From assembly GCF_017301635.1 (NCBI RefSeq), contig NZ_CP071091.1, positions 3,112,001-3,176,000 on the forward strand: 64,000 nt of DNA, written 5' to 3'. The translations under genes were made by a program, and so were the position numbers. The notes below the pieces were generated by a model, which worked only from the letters and a program-made list of their open reading frames with translations, was not told where the DNA came from and did not search any database. Of the stretch, positions 8,793 through 16,874 are shown in pieces (the stretch's first letter is position 1; every line of letters starts with the position of its first letter). This stretch comes from Myxococcus landrumus (GTDB lineage Bacteria; Myxococcota; Myxococcia; Myxococcales; Myxococcaceae).

Positions 8793-9562
8793 CACGCTGG
8801 TGGATGGCCGCGCTCGCGGCCGGTGGATTGCTCGTGGGATGCGGCGGTGGTGGGAGCCTGCCAAGTGGTGAGGGCCTGGGGCCCCAGACGCCGGGAGGGG
8901 ACGTGGGGTTGCCGGGAGACCCGGGGGACCCCAACACTCCGGCCTCCACGTCCCTGTGGCCGCTGACGACGGGCTCCGTCTGGGTCTACGACATCCAGGA
9001 CCCCGTGCACGGGCGCTTCCAGAAGCATGTGACGGTGGAAGGTCCGGGCGACGTGCCGGGCGCGCCCGCGGGCACGACGGGCGTGCGCGTGCACAGCAAG
9101 CAGGACCGCGTCGCCTCGGGCATCGTCTACGAGGAGTATTCGTGGCAGGTCGAGCAGGGCAACGGCCTGGTGGTGCGGCTGCGCGAGGAGGACCATCGGG
9201 ATGGAGCGCTGGTGCGCACCACCACGTGGTCTCCTTCCACGGTGAAGTCCCTGGCCCGCGCGCCTGGCGCCCTGCCCTGGTCCTATACGAACGCGGTGCG
9301 CGAGCTCACCGTGCTGGGTGATGGCAGCCAGGAGAATGGCGACCCGACCTATGCGTGGCGCGTGGTGGAGATGGGCGTCACGGTGCAGACGCGTGCGGGC
9401 ACCTTCACCAACGCCGTGAAGGTGCGGCGCGACAAGCTCAACGACGCGGGTGAAGCGAAGGAGGGCAAGGAGCGCACGTACTGGCTGGTGCCCGGCATCG
9501 GCAAGGTGCGCGAAGAGGGGGAGCGCATCGAAGACCTCGCGTCCTACGACGTGAAGAAGTAG
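8789..9562 (+). CDS. Lipoprotein of the VTC/DUF4956 unit, unknown function
   Basis: About 257 residues from ATG 8789, which overlaps the preceding stop by four bases (ATGA). The signal peptide MTRWWMAALAAGGLLVGC ends in a lipobox Cys followed by Gly/Ser-rich spacer. The mature part is beta-rich, beginning LWPLTTGSVWVYDI, a phrase common in uncharacterised myxobacterial lipoproteins, and continuing with alternating strands to VREEGERIEDLASYDVKK. No catalytic motif was recognised. The translational coupling to the DUF4956 gene argues that it works with that membrane protein, perhaps as its periplasmic or outer-membrane-attached partner. Confidence 0.8.
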   Translation: MTRWWMAALAAGGLLVGCGGGGSLPSGEGLGPQTPGGDVGLPGDPGDPNTPASTSLWPLTTGSVWVYDIQDPVHGRFQKHVTVEGPGDVPGAPAGTTGVRVHSKQDRVASGIVYEEYSWQVEQGNGLVVRLREEDHRDGALVRTTTWSPSTVKSLARAPGALPWSYTNAVRELTVLGDGSQENGDPTYAWRVVEMGVTVQTRAGTFTNAVKVRRDKLNDAGEAKEGKERTYWLVPGIGKVREEGERIEDLASYDVKK

Positions 9563-9657
9563 GCGCTCGGGCGCACGTGCGTGGAGGGCGCGAGGGCTTG
9601 TCTCTCCGCCCGCCGGGCAACCCCGGCTCAGGATGAACGTCCTGAAATAGACCGTTG

Positions 9658-9690
9658 GGCCTCCGTCCCGAAATGGTTCGGGAGGAGGCT
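9658..9690 (+). promoter_or_regulatory. Hairpin that occludes the ribosome-binding site of the phosphoesterase gene
   Basis: Inner stem CCCGAA (9667-9672) pairs with TTCGGG (9677-9682) around an ATGG loop. After a small GT/A internal loop, CCTCC (9660-9664) pairs exactly with the Shine-Dalgarno GGAGG (9684-9688), and G9659-C9689 and a G-U extend it. The ATG follows at 9693. As RNA this would hide the ribosome-binding site, suggesting conditional translation such as a thermometer or a trans-acting opener. Confidence 0.6.
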
Positions 9691-9692
9691 GC

Positions 9693-11342
9693 ATGCATCT
9701 GAAGACCCGCTTCACCTTCATGGCCGTGGCTCTGACCCTCGTGTCGGGCGTGGCTTCCGCGGGAGTTCTCGCTCGCGACCCCTACCTCCAGAAAGTTGGA
9801 CCGGACACCGCCCTGGTGGCGTTCCGGCTGGCGTCCAGTTGCTCGCCCGAGGTGCGCTACGGCACGGGCGCCGTGAGCGAGGTTGCTCGCTCGGAGACCA
9901 CGGGTCGCAACCACGCTGTGGTGCTGACGGGCCTGAAGCCCGGCACCGAGTACACCTATGAAGTAAGCGCCTGCGGGACGACGACGCCCCCCAAGCGATT
10001 CACCACCGCCCCCGAGCCCGGCACCCGGAGCGTGCACTTCGCCGCCATGGGTGACTTCGGCACGGGAGGCTCGGACCAGCGCAAGGTCGTCTCACGCATG
10101 CTCACGAACAAGCCGGAACTGTTCGTGGCGCTCGGTGACAACGCCTACCCCGACGGCACCGAGGCTGACTTCGAGAACAACCTCTTCACCCCCATGGCCG
10201 CGCTGCTCGCCGAGGTGCCGATGTTCGCCACGCCCGGCAATCACGAGTACGTGACGAACCAGGGCGAGCCGTACCTGAACAACCTCTTCATGCCCACCAA
10301 CAACCCGGCGGGCTCGGAGCGCTACTTCTCCTTCGACTGGGGACACGTGCACTTCGTGTCCATCGACTCCAACTGCGCGCTGGGCCTGGCGGCTCCCAAC
10401 CGCTGCACGCTGGAGGCCCAGAAGGCGTGGCTGGAGACGGACCTGGCCACGACGAAGCAGCCCTGGAAGGTCGTCTTCTTCCACCACCCGGCCTGGTCCA
10501 GCGGTGAGCACGGCTCGCAGCTCACCATGCGCCGCCAGTTCGCGCCCCTCTTCGAGAAGTACGGCGTGGACCTGGTGCTCACGGGGCATGACCACAACTA
10601 CGAGCGCAGCAAGAACATGAAGGGCGACGGCATCGCGTCGTCGGGTGGCATCCCCTACCTCGTCGTGGGTGGCGGAGGCGCGACGCTGCGAGCGTTCTCC
10701 GGCGGCCAGCCCGACTGGAGCGCCTTCCGCGACAACAAGGCCTACGGCTACCTGGACGTGGAGGTCGTCGAGGGCGTGCTCAACGCGAAGCTCGTCACCA
10801 TCGACAACAAGGTGCTGGACAGCCTCACGCTGCGCAAGGACCTGCCCCCCGTGGAGCAGCCGCCTCCGGCCGACGCGCTGAACATCAACGTGGAGGGCGA
10901 GCGCGGCGTGGCCCCGCACAGCGCCCTCTTCCGCGCGACGACCTCTTCGCCAGATGTCCCCGTGCGTTGGGACTTCGGTGACGGTGGCTCCGCCGAGGGC
11001 CACACCGCGAAGCACGTCTACACCAAGGCCGGGCAGTTCACCGTGACGGCGACCGCCACCTTCGGGGCGCTGACTCGCACTGCGACGGCCGTGGTCTCCG
11101 TCAGCGAAACCCCTGGCGGAACCCCGGACGCGGGCACCCCGCCGGGAACGGATGGAGGCACCCCCACCACGCCTCCGGGAACAGACGGGGGCACGGGAAA
11201 CCCCACGCCGCCTCCGAACATCGCCGACAAGGATGGCGGCTCGGGCGGCGGAGGCTGCTCCAGCACCACCGCCACCCTCCTCCCCGCGGGGGGGCTGCTG
11301 TTGTCCCGGCTCCTGCGACGGCGCTCCCGCCGTCCTTCCTGA
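9693..11342 (+). CDS. Secreted purple-acid-phosphatase-like metallophosphoesterase with PKD domain and MYXO-CTERM-type tail
   Basis: A 549-residue exported phosphoesterase. Signal peptide 1-26 (VSGVASAGVLA); N-terminal fibronectin/PAP-type domain about 28-105; calcineurin-like domain with MGDFGTGG (about 117), GDNAYPDG (about 148), GNHEYV (about 181), FFHHPAWSS and TGHDHNYERS (about 296-305), the full set of metal ligands. A PKD domain follows at about 400-470 (PVRWDFGDGGSAEGHTAKHVY), then a Gly/Thr/Pro linker and a C-terminal GGGCSS, hydrophobic stretch and RLLRRRSRR, matching the MYXO-CTERM sorting signal. It is expected on the cell surface, releasing phosphate from esters. It sits 130 bases after the phosphate-themed operon and has a strong AGGAGG ribosome-binding site that is folded into a hairpin. 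Confidence 0.88.
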   Translation: MHLKTRFTFMAVALTLVSGVASAGVLARDPYLQKVGPDTALVAFRLASSCSPEVRYGTGAVSEVARSETTGRNHAVVLTGLKPGTEYTYEVSACGTTTPPKRFTTAPEPGTRSVHFAAMGDFGTGGSDQRKVVSRMLTNKPELFVALGDNAYPDGTEADFENNLFTPMAALLAEVPMFATPGNHEYVTNQGEPYLNNLFMPTNNPAGSERYFSFDWGHVHFVSIDSNCALGLAAPNRCTLEAQKAWLETDLATTKQPWKVVFFHHPAWSSGEHGSQLTMRRQFAPLFEKYGVDLVLTGHDHNYERSKNMKGDGIASSGGIPYLVVGGGGATLRAFSGGQPDWSAFRDNKAYGYLDVEVVEGVLNAKLVTIDNKVLDSLTLRKDLPPVEQPPPADALNINVEGERGVAPHSALFRATTSSPDVPVRWDFGDGGSAEGHTAKHVYTKAGQFTVTATATFGALTRTATAVVSVSETPGGTPDAGTPPGTDGGTPTTPPGTDGGTGNPTPPPNIADKDGGSGGGGCSSTTATLLPAGGLLLSRLLRRRSRRPS

Positions 11343-11473
11343 GCCTTCCGAGAGCTCGTCCCTGAGGACGTCCCCCTTGCCCGGGTGGACCGGTGGACCC
11401 AAAGTCCCCGGCCACCCGGGTTTGTTTTCCCCGCTTGTCATCCAGCCCTGGGGATGCAAAGGCCCCTGCCGAC

Positions 11474-12901
11474 ATGGCTCAGAAATCCAGATTCCGCCCC
11501 ACCGCGCGCCACTCCGCGAAGAAGTCCCCCGCCCCTTCGAAGAGGAAGAAGCTCACGGCCGCAGAAAAGGAGCGCTCCACGCGGCCGCTGCGCGAGGACC
11601 TGGTGCTGCAAGCCTGCCTGGAGGCCTACGCGCTGGTGCACCATGAGGGGCGCCTGTCGGACCGGGCGCTGGACTTCACCCTGCGCCGCAAGACCAACCT
11701 CTACTCGTCGGAGCGCCGCGCCGTGGCCGAGCGCGTCTATGCCCTGCTGCGCCGCCAGCGCACGGTGGACTTCCTGCTGAGCCGCGCCCATCCGCGCTTC
11801 GACTCGCTGGATGCCTCGCGCCAGGACGTGCTGCGGCTGGCCACCTCGCGCGTGCTGCACGGAGAGGCCCTGGCGGACGTGGTGCGCACGTCGTCGCTGG
11901 CGCCCGCGGATGCCTCGGCCCTGAACGCCCTGCCCCAGGCCGCCGCCGCGCTGGAGGCCCTGCCGGAGAAGAAGCGCTTCCCCATCGCCGCCTCGCTGCC
12001 GGACTTCCTCGCCGAGAAGTTCCTCGCGCTCTACGGCAAGGACGCCGCCCGCGCCGCCGAGGCCATGAACGAGCGCGCCCCGCTCACCATCCGCGCCAAC
12101 CTGCTCAAGGAGGACCGCGACGCGCTGGCGAAGCGGCTGGGCGCCGAGCAGGTGGAGGTCAAGCCCACGCCCCTGTCCCCCATGGGCCTGAACCTGGAGA
12201 CGCGCCTCAACGTCTTCTCGCTGACGTGCTTCCGCGAGGGCTACGTCGAGATTCAGGACGAGGGCAGCCAACTGCTGGGCATGCTGGTGGACGCGCCCCC
12301 CACGCGCGTCGTCGATGCGTGCGCGGGCGCGGGCGGCAAGACGCTCCAGCTCGCCGCGCAGATGAAGAACCGGGGCGACCTGCATGCGATGGACATCGAC
12401 GAGCGTCGCCTCGACGACTTGAAGAAGCGGGCGCGCCGGGCGGGTGTGCACAACGTGCGCGCGCAGCTCATCCCCGCGGAGGGCGTGGAGGTGGACGCCG
12501 CGCTGGAGCCGCTGGTGGGCAAGGCGGACCGCGTGCTGGTGGACGCGCCGTGCAGCGGCACGGGCACCTTCCGCCGCAAGCCGGACGCGCGCTACCGCCT
12601 GACGCCCGACGAGCTGGAGCAGCACGTGGCGCGGCAGAAGCTGCTGCTGGAGCGCTTCTCCCGCATGGTGAAGCCCGGCGGCCGGCTCATCTACGGCACG
12701 TGCAGCGTGCTGCGTGAGGAGAACGAGGCCGTCGTCGAGGACTTCCTCTCGCGGCACCCCGAGTACACCGTGCGCCCAGTGGCGGAGCTCCTGGGCGCGG
12801 AGCTGGGTGCGAAGGTGGGGCCGGGCCCGTTCCTGCGGCTGGCCCCCCACACCCACGGAACCGACGGCTTCTTCGGAGCCGTCCTCGTCCGGGCGAAGTA
12901 G
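11474..12901 (+). CDS. RsmB/NOP-family rRNA (cytosine-C5) methyltransferase
   Basis: A 475-residue protein from ATG 11474; the open frame upstream is not protein-like. A Lys/Arg-rich N-terminus precedes an NusB-like helical domain (about 35-170), then a SAM-dependent methyltransferase domain with motif I VVDACAGAGGKTLQ, motif IV VLVDAPCSGTGTFRRKPD carrying a PC motif, and motif VI YGTCSVLREEN carrying the TC nucleophile. This two-cysteine arrangement is diagnostic for RNA m5C methyltransferases. The full-length fit to RsmB (16S m5C967) is reasonable, but other NOP-family members cannot be excluded. It is followed 25 bases later by the M61 protease gene. Confidence 0.88.
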   Translation: MAQKSRFRPTARHSAKKSPAPSKRKKLTAAEKERSTRPLREDLVLQACLEAYALVHHEGRLSDRALDFTLRRKTNLYSSERRAVAERVYALLRRQRTVDFLLSRAHPRFDSLDASRQDVLRLATSRVLHGEALADVVRTSSLAPADASALNALPQAAAALEALPEKKRFPIAASLPDFLAEKFLALYGKDAARAAEAMNERAPLTIRANLLKEDRDALAKRLGAEQVEVKPTPLSPMGLNLETRLNVFSLTCFREGYVEIQDEGSQLLGMLVDAPPTRVVDACAGAGGKTLQLAAQMKNRGDLHAMDIDERRLDDLKKRARRAGVHNVRAQLIPAEGVEVDAALEPLVGKADRVLVDAPCSGTGTFRRKPDARYRLTPDELEQHVARQKLLLERFSRMVKPGGRLIYGTCSVLREENEAVVEDFLSRHPEYTVRPVAELLGAELGAKVGPGPFLRLAPHTHGTDGFFGAVLVRAK

Positions 12902-12926
12902 CCTCCCGGGGGAGAAAGGCCCGGCC

Positions 12927-14702
12927 ATGTCCCACACCGTCCGTTATCGCGTCTCGCTGCCTCGGCCCCACACCCACCTGGTGGAGGTCGAGGTCTCGTT
13001 CCCTGGGGGTGCGGCCACCCTCGATGCGCGGATGCCGGTGTGGACACCGGGCAGCTACCTGGTGCGCGAGTTCGCCCGCCACGTCCAGGACGTCTCGGCG
13101 GTGGCCCCGGACGGGACACCGCTGCCGGTGCGGCGCATGGACAAGCAGACGTGGCGCGTGCACGCCGGCGGACAGGCCGTCACCCTGCGCTACCGCGTCT
13201 ACGCGAACGAGCTGACGGTGCGCACCAGCCACGTGGATGGGACACACGCGTACCTCAATGGCGCGACGGTGTTCCTCTACACGGACGCCACGCGCGACCT
13301 GGAGCACCACGTCACGGTGGATGCACCGGGTGGCTGGAGCACGTTCTGCGCACTGGACTCACGCGACGGCGTCTTCATCGCGCCGGACTACGACACGCTG
13401 GTGGACAGCCCCTTCGAGGTGGGGCCCCACACGCCGCTCACCTTCACGGTGGCGGGCGTGCCTCACGACATCGTCGTCTGGGGCGACAGCGTCCCGGACC
13501 CGGAGCGGCTGTGCGCCGACTTCCAGCGCTTGTGCGAGGTGCAGGCGAAGCTGTTCGGCGGGCTGCCCATGCGCCGCTACCTGTTCCTGCTGTACCTGAC
13601 GGACAAGGGGCGCGGAGGGCTGGAGCACCAGGCCAGCACCGCCCTGCTCTTCCCTCGCGCGGCGCTCGCCACGAATCGCGGCTGGGAGGACCTGCAGACG
13701 CTGGCCGCGCACGAGTACTTCCACCTGTGGGTCGTCAAGCGGGTGAAGCCTCGGGCGCTGGTGCCCTTCGACTACACGCAGGAGAACTACACGTCCCTGC
13801 TGTGGGCCTTCGAGGGCACCACCGCGTACTACGACAACCTCATCGTCCGGCGCTCGGGGCTGATGTCCGCGCCGCGCTACCTCACGCGGCTGGGCGAGAC
13901 GCTCACGACGCTGCAGTCCACGCCGGGCCGGCGCACGCAGACGCTCCTCGATGCGTCGATGGTGAGCTGGGTGAAGCACTACCGGCCCGACGAGAACTCC
14001 CCCAACAGCGCCATCTCCTACTACCTGAAGGGCGAGGTGGTGTCGGCGCTCCTGGACCTGGAGATTCGCCGGGCCACGCAGGACACACGCGGCCTGGATG
14101 ACGTCCTCCGGTTGCTGTGGTCACGCCATGGCGATGGTACCGGCGTGGATGAAGAGGGCGTGGAGGCCGCGGCGAGCGAGGTGGCCGGCACGGACCTGAA
14201 GGCCTTCTTCGACCGGGCGCTGCGCACCACGGAGGAGCTGGACTACTCGGTGTTCTCCCACGTGGGGCTCGAGGCCAGCTTCCGGACGCGCGAGTCACCG
14301 GGAGACCGCGGGGGCACGCCGCCCAAGAGCAGGGCGGGCGAGGCGAAGCCTCGGGGCTGGCTGGGCATCACCCTCAAGGGAAGCGCCACGGTGGCCACGG
14401 TGCTGGACGGCTCGCCCGCGCAGGAGGCGGGGCTGTACGCCGAGGACGACGTGGTGGCGCTGGATGGCTGGAAGGCGGACGGCAACGCGCTCGTGAGCCG
14501 GTGCGAGGACCGCAAGCCCGGAGACACCGTGCGCGTGACGCTGTTCCGCCGCGACAAGCTGCTGGAGCTCCCCGTGGTGCTGGGCACCAAGCCCTCCGAG
14601 GCGGTGTGGCTGGCGCGCGTGGACAAGCCCACGGAGGCCCAGAAGGCCGCCTTTCAATCCTGGTTGGGAGCCCCCTGGGACGAGGCCCCCGGCACGACGT
14701 AG
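12927..14702 (+). CDS. M61 (glycyl aminopeptidase-type) metalloprotease with C-terminal PDZ domain
   Basis: A 591-residue protein from ATG 12927, with GGGGGAGAAAGG just upstream. N-terminal beta-rich domain about 1-170 (RMPVWTPGSYLVREFARHVQ is characteristic of the M61 family), thermolysin-like catalytic domain with HEYFH near residue 261 and the downstream glutamate region WAFEGTTAYYDNL, and a PDZ domain at about 475-555 (GWLGITLKGS to AGLYAEDDVVALDG). No signal peptide is seen, so it is probably cytoplasmic. In family members the PDZ domain usually binds the substrate C-terminus. It lies between rsmB-like and a zinc-finger membrane protein gene, all plus strand with short gaps. Confidence 0.9.
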   Translation: MSHTVRYRVSLPRPHTHLVEVEVSFPGGAATLDARMPVWTPGSYLVREFARHVQDVSAVAPDGTPLPVRRMDKQTWRVHAGGQAVTLRYRVYANELTVRTSHVDGTHAYLNGATVFLYTDATRDLEHHVTVDAPGGWSTFCALDSRDGVFIAPDYDTLVDSPFEVGPHTPLTFTVAGVPHDIVVWGDSVPDPERLCADFQRLCEVQAKLFGGLPMRRYLFLLYLTDKGRGGLEHQASTALLFPRAALATNRGWEDLQTLAAHEYFHLWVVKRVKPRALVPFDYTQENYTSLLWAFEGTTAYYDNLIVRRSGLMSAPRYLTRLGETLTTLQSTPGRRTQTLLDASMVSWVKHYRPDENSPNSAISYYLKGEVVSALLDLEIRRATQDTRGLDDVLRLLWSRHGDGTGVDEEGVEAAASEVAGTDLKAFFDRALRTTEELDYSVFSHVGLEASFRTRESPGDRGGTPPKSRAGEAKPRGWLGITLKGSATVATVLDGSPAQEAGLYAEDDVVALDGWKADGNALVSRCEDRKPGDTVRVTLFRRDKLLELPVVLGTKPSEAVWLARVDKPTEAQKAAFQSWLGAPWDEAPGTT

Positions 14703-14714
14703 GCTTCCGGGAGA

Positions 14715-16157
14715 ATGCCCTCTCCCACCGCCATCATCTGTCAGACGCACCGAAGTGCCCTCGCGGGTTGGCGCTGCCTGGTCTGCCAGGCCGCGCTCTG
14801 CCCCGAGTGCGCGGTGGGCGAGCGCATCCAGACGGTGGAACTGGTCCGGTGCGGCCTGTGCGGTGGCGACGCGGAGGTGCTGCGCATCCATCGCGGCGTG
14901 GTGCCGCTGGCGCACCGTCTGAAGAGCGCATGGCGCTATCCGTTCTCGCTCCCGGCCGTGCAGCTCGTGTTGGCGCTGGGCACGTTCCTGGCGGTCATGG
15001 GCTGGGTCGCGACGATGGTCCCCTTCTTCATCCGCCTGCCCGTCCTCTTCTTCTACGCGGGGACGTTCTGGGCCACCTTCTTCGGCCTCGTGAGGGAGTC
15101 CGCGCGCGGTGACACGTCGCTGGACATCCCGGAGTTCACCGAGCTGGGGAGGGACGTCCTCGTCCCGGGGCTGCGAGGCGTGCTGGTGTTCCTGGTCGCG
15201 AGCCTGCCCGCGCTCGCCTTCGCCCTGCTGGCCTACCCTGGCGTGGGCGCGGCGACGGATGTCTTTTCGTGGGTCATCCTCTGGAGGATTCCCCCGGCGC
15301 TGGTGCGCGACGGGATGTTCTGGCTCCTGCTGGTGCTGGGCGCCCTGTGGCTGCCCACGGGGCTCCTACTCGCGGCGAGTCATCAGCCCGCGAGGCAGTT
15401 GCTGAACCTTCGGCTGGCGCTGCGGATGGTGCGGGGCCTCGGGTCCGACTACGGGGTGGCCATCGCCGCGCTCGCGGGCCTCGTGCCCGTGCACCTCGCG
15501 GCCCATGTCCTGGCGGCGGGGCTGCGCACGGTGAACTTCCCCTTCATCCCCCACGTCCTCGCCGAGTGCATCACGCTGGTGGTGCCCCTGCTCGCGGCGC
15601 ACATCCTGGGCTTGTTGCTCTACGTCCGGGGCGACCAGGTGGGCTACGGCGAGCCGCGCGAGTATCTGGAGCCCTTGCTGGGAGGAACCCGGCCCGTCCG
15701 GGACGCGCCGCCGCTCGTGGAGCACATGGCGATGGACGCCAGGGCCCAGGACGCCGTCACCCAGGCCGTCGACAAGGAGGCAGTCTTCGACGGGGCCCTC
15801 GACAACCTGACCACGGCGGTGGATGCACGCAACATCCCGCTGGCCCTGGCGACGTATGCCGAGCTGGAGCAATTCCCCGCCGCACGTGTCCCCGCGGCGC
15901 TTCACTTGTTCATCGGACAGGCCGCGGCCGTGGAAGAGAACTTCCCACTCGCGGTCGCCGCGCTGGAGCGCGCCGCGGATGTCGCGCCGGACCAGGAGAC
16001 CGCGCCTCGCGCGCTGGTGCTGTTGGCGCGAGTGCTGGGCGAGCGCATGAACGACACAGCGCGCGCGGAGGAGGTCTACCGCTACGTGCAACACCGCTAC
16101 CCGGACACCGCCGCCGCGCGGTTCGCGAGCAAGCACGCGCACTACGAACCCGAGTGA
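14715..16157 (+). CDS. Membrane protein with N-terminal B-box-like zinc finger and C-terminal TPR-like region
   Basis: 480 residues. The N-terminus carries Cys/His pairs in B-box order (CQTHRSALAGWRCLVCQAAL, CPEC, then CGLCGG). Five to six hydrophobic segments follow between about residues 75 and 310 (for example LVLALGTFLAVMGWVATMV and VLVFLVASLPALAFALLAY). The C-terminal 150 residues are soluble and helical with repeat-like ALATYAELEQFP and ALERAADVAPDQETAPRALVLLARVL, read as TPR repeats; both ends are therefore probably cytoplasmic. No enzyme motif is visible, and it may be a scaffold or assembly factor. The start is chosen at ATG 14715 with GGGAG five bases upstream. Confidence 0.8.
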   Translation: MPSPTAIICQTHRSALAGWRCLVCQAALCPECAVGERIQTVELVRCGLCGGDAEVLRIHRGVVPLAHRLKSAWRYPFSLPAVQLVLALGTFLAVMGWVATMVPFFIRLPVLFFYAGTFWATFFGLVRESARGDTSLDIPEFTELGRDVLVPGLRGVLVFLVASLPALAFALLAYPGVGAATDVFSWVILWRIPPALVRDGMFWLLLVLGALWLPTGLLLAASHQPARQLLNLRLALRMVRGLGSDYGVAIAALAGLVPVHLAAHVLAAGLRTVNFPFIPHVLAECITLVVPLLAAHILGLLLYVRGDQVGYGEPREYLEPLLGGTRPVRDAPPLVEHMAMDARAQDAVTQAVDKEAVFDGALDNLTTAVDARNIPLALATYAELEQFPAARVPAALHLFIGQAAAVEENFPLAVAALERAADVAPDQETAPRALVLLARVLGERMNDTARAEEVYRYVQHRYPDTAAARFASKHAHYEPE

Positions 16158-16200
16158 GCCAGGCATTGCGGCGGACCCACACCGGCCCCACCTTGAATTC

Positions 16201-16593
16201 ATGCTTCGAGCGCTTGGAGTCTGCTGGCTCATCGGTCTTGGCATGCTGACGGGATGTGACGAGGCGCCCTCGCGGGCACGAGCGTCCTGGCCCGATGAAG
16301 AATGCGCGGCGGTGCCAAACGCCCTGCGAGTGGTGGTCCTCTCCGCCGAAGGCGTGCGAGTGCGCGGCGCCACCGTCACCGCCACCAACCTCACGTCCAA
16401 CGCCAGCATCTCGGGCGTCACCGACTCGGACGGCGTGACGACTGCCATCAATGAAACACTCGCGCCCAGCCCGGTGCGAGTGGTGGCCGTCGCCGGGGCC
16501 CGGGTGTCCCCCGCGTCTCGGGTCGACTGGGTGTGCGACACGTGCAACTGCGTCCCCGAGCCCGCGGACCTGACGCTGGAGCTGGACCCGTAG
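16201..16593 (+). CDS. Small lipoprotein with carboxypeptidase-regulatory-like beta domain
   Basis: 130 residues. Signal peptide MLRALGVCWLIGLGMLTGC ends in a lipobox Cys. The mature part (ALRVVVLSAEGVRVRGATVTA, then GVTDSDGVTTAI) resembles a CarboxypepD_reg/transthyretin-like beta-sandwich, often found in surface proteins. It contains a CDTCNC cluster near the C-terminus. It lies 43 bases after the zinc-finger membrane protein gene and may share its transcript. The function is unknown. Confidence 0.75.
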   Translation: MLRALGVCWLIGLGMLTGCDEAPSRARASWPDEECAAVPNALRVVVLSAEGVRVRGATVTATNLTSNASISGVTDSDGVTTAINETLAPSPVRVVAVAGARVSPASRVDWVCDTCNCVPEPADLTLELDP

Positions 16594-16874
16594 AACGTCG
16601 TCGGGCCTCCAACTTCCCGGCTTTGGCACGGATTTCAGTGCGAGAAAGCAACGGGGGAGGTTGTCTTGAGACTGCCGGCTGCGGTACGGCAGAGACATGC
16701 GAGAGACCCGCATGTCCGCCCCCCTCCGCCTTGCCCTCGTCCTCGGAGCCCCCCAGCAGTCGGGCGCTCTGAAGTGTACGGCGGCGGGGACGTGTCGTGG
16801 CGGGAGCCGCGTTTCCCCAGGGGGGGATGTATCTCGGCGCTCTACCGTTCCGGTAGCTCCTCGGGTCCGCCAGC

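Noticed and set aside
6315..8864. 849-codon open frame on the minus strand
   Set aside because: It lies antisense to three coding genes with clear domains, is His/Arg/Gln-rich and has no protein-like motif. It is a by-product of high GC.
10092..11459. 455-codon minus-strand open frame over the phosphoesterase gene
   Set aside because: Antisense to a gene with all metal ligands; composition and lack of motifs indicate a shadow frame.
11438..12937. 499-codon minus-strand open frame over the rRNA methyltransferase gene
   Set aside because: Antisense to an intact RsmB-type gene; Gln/Arg/His-rich translation without domains.
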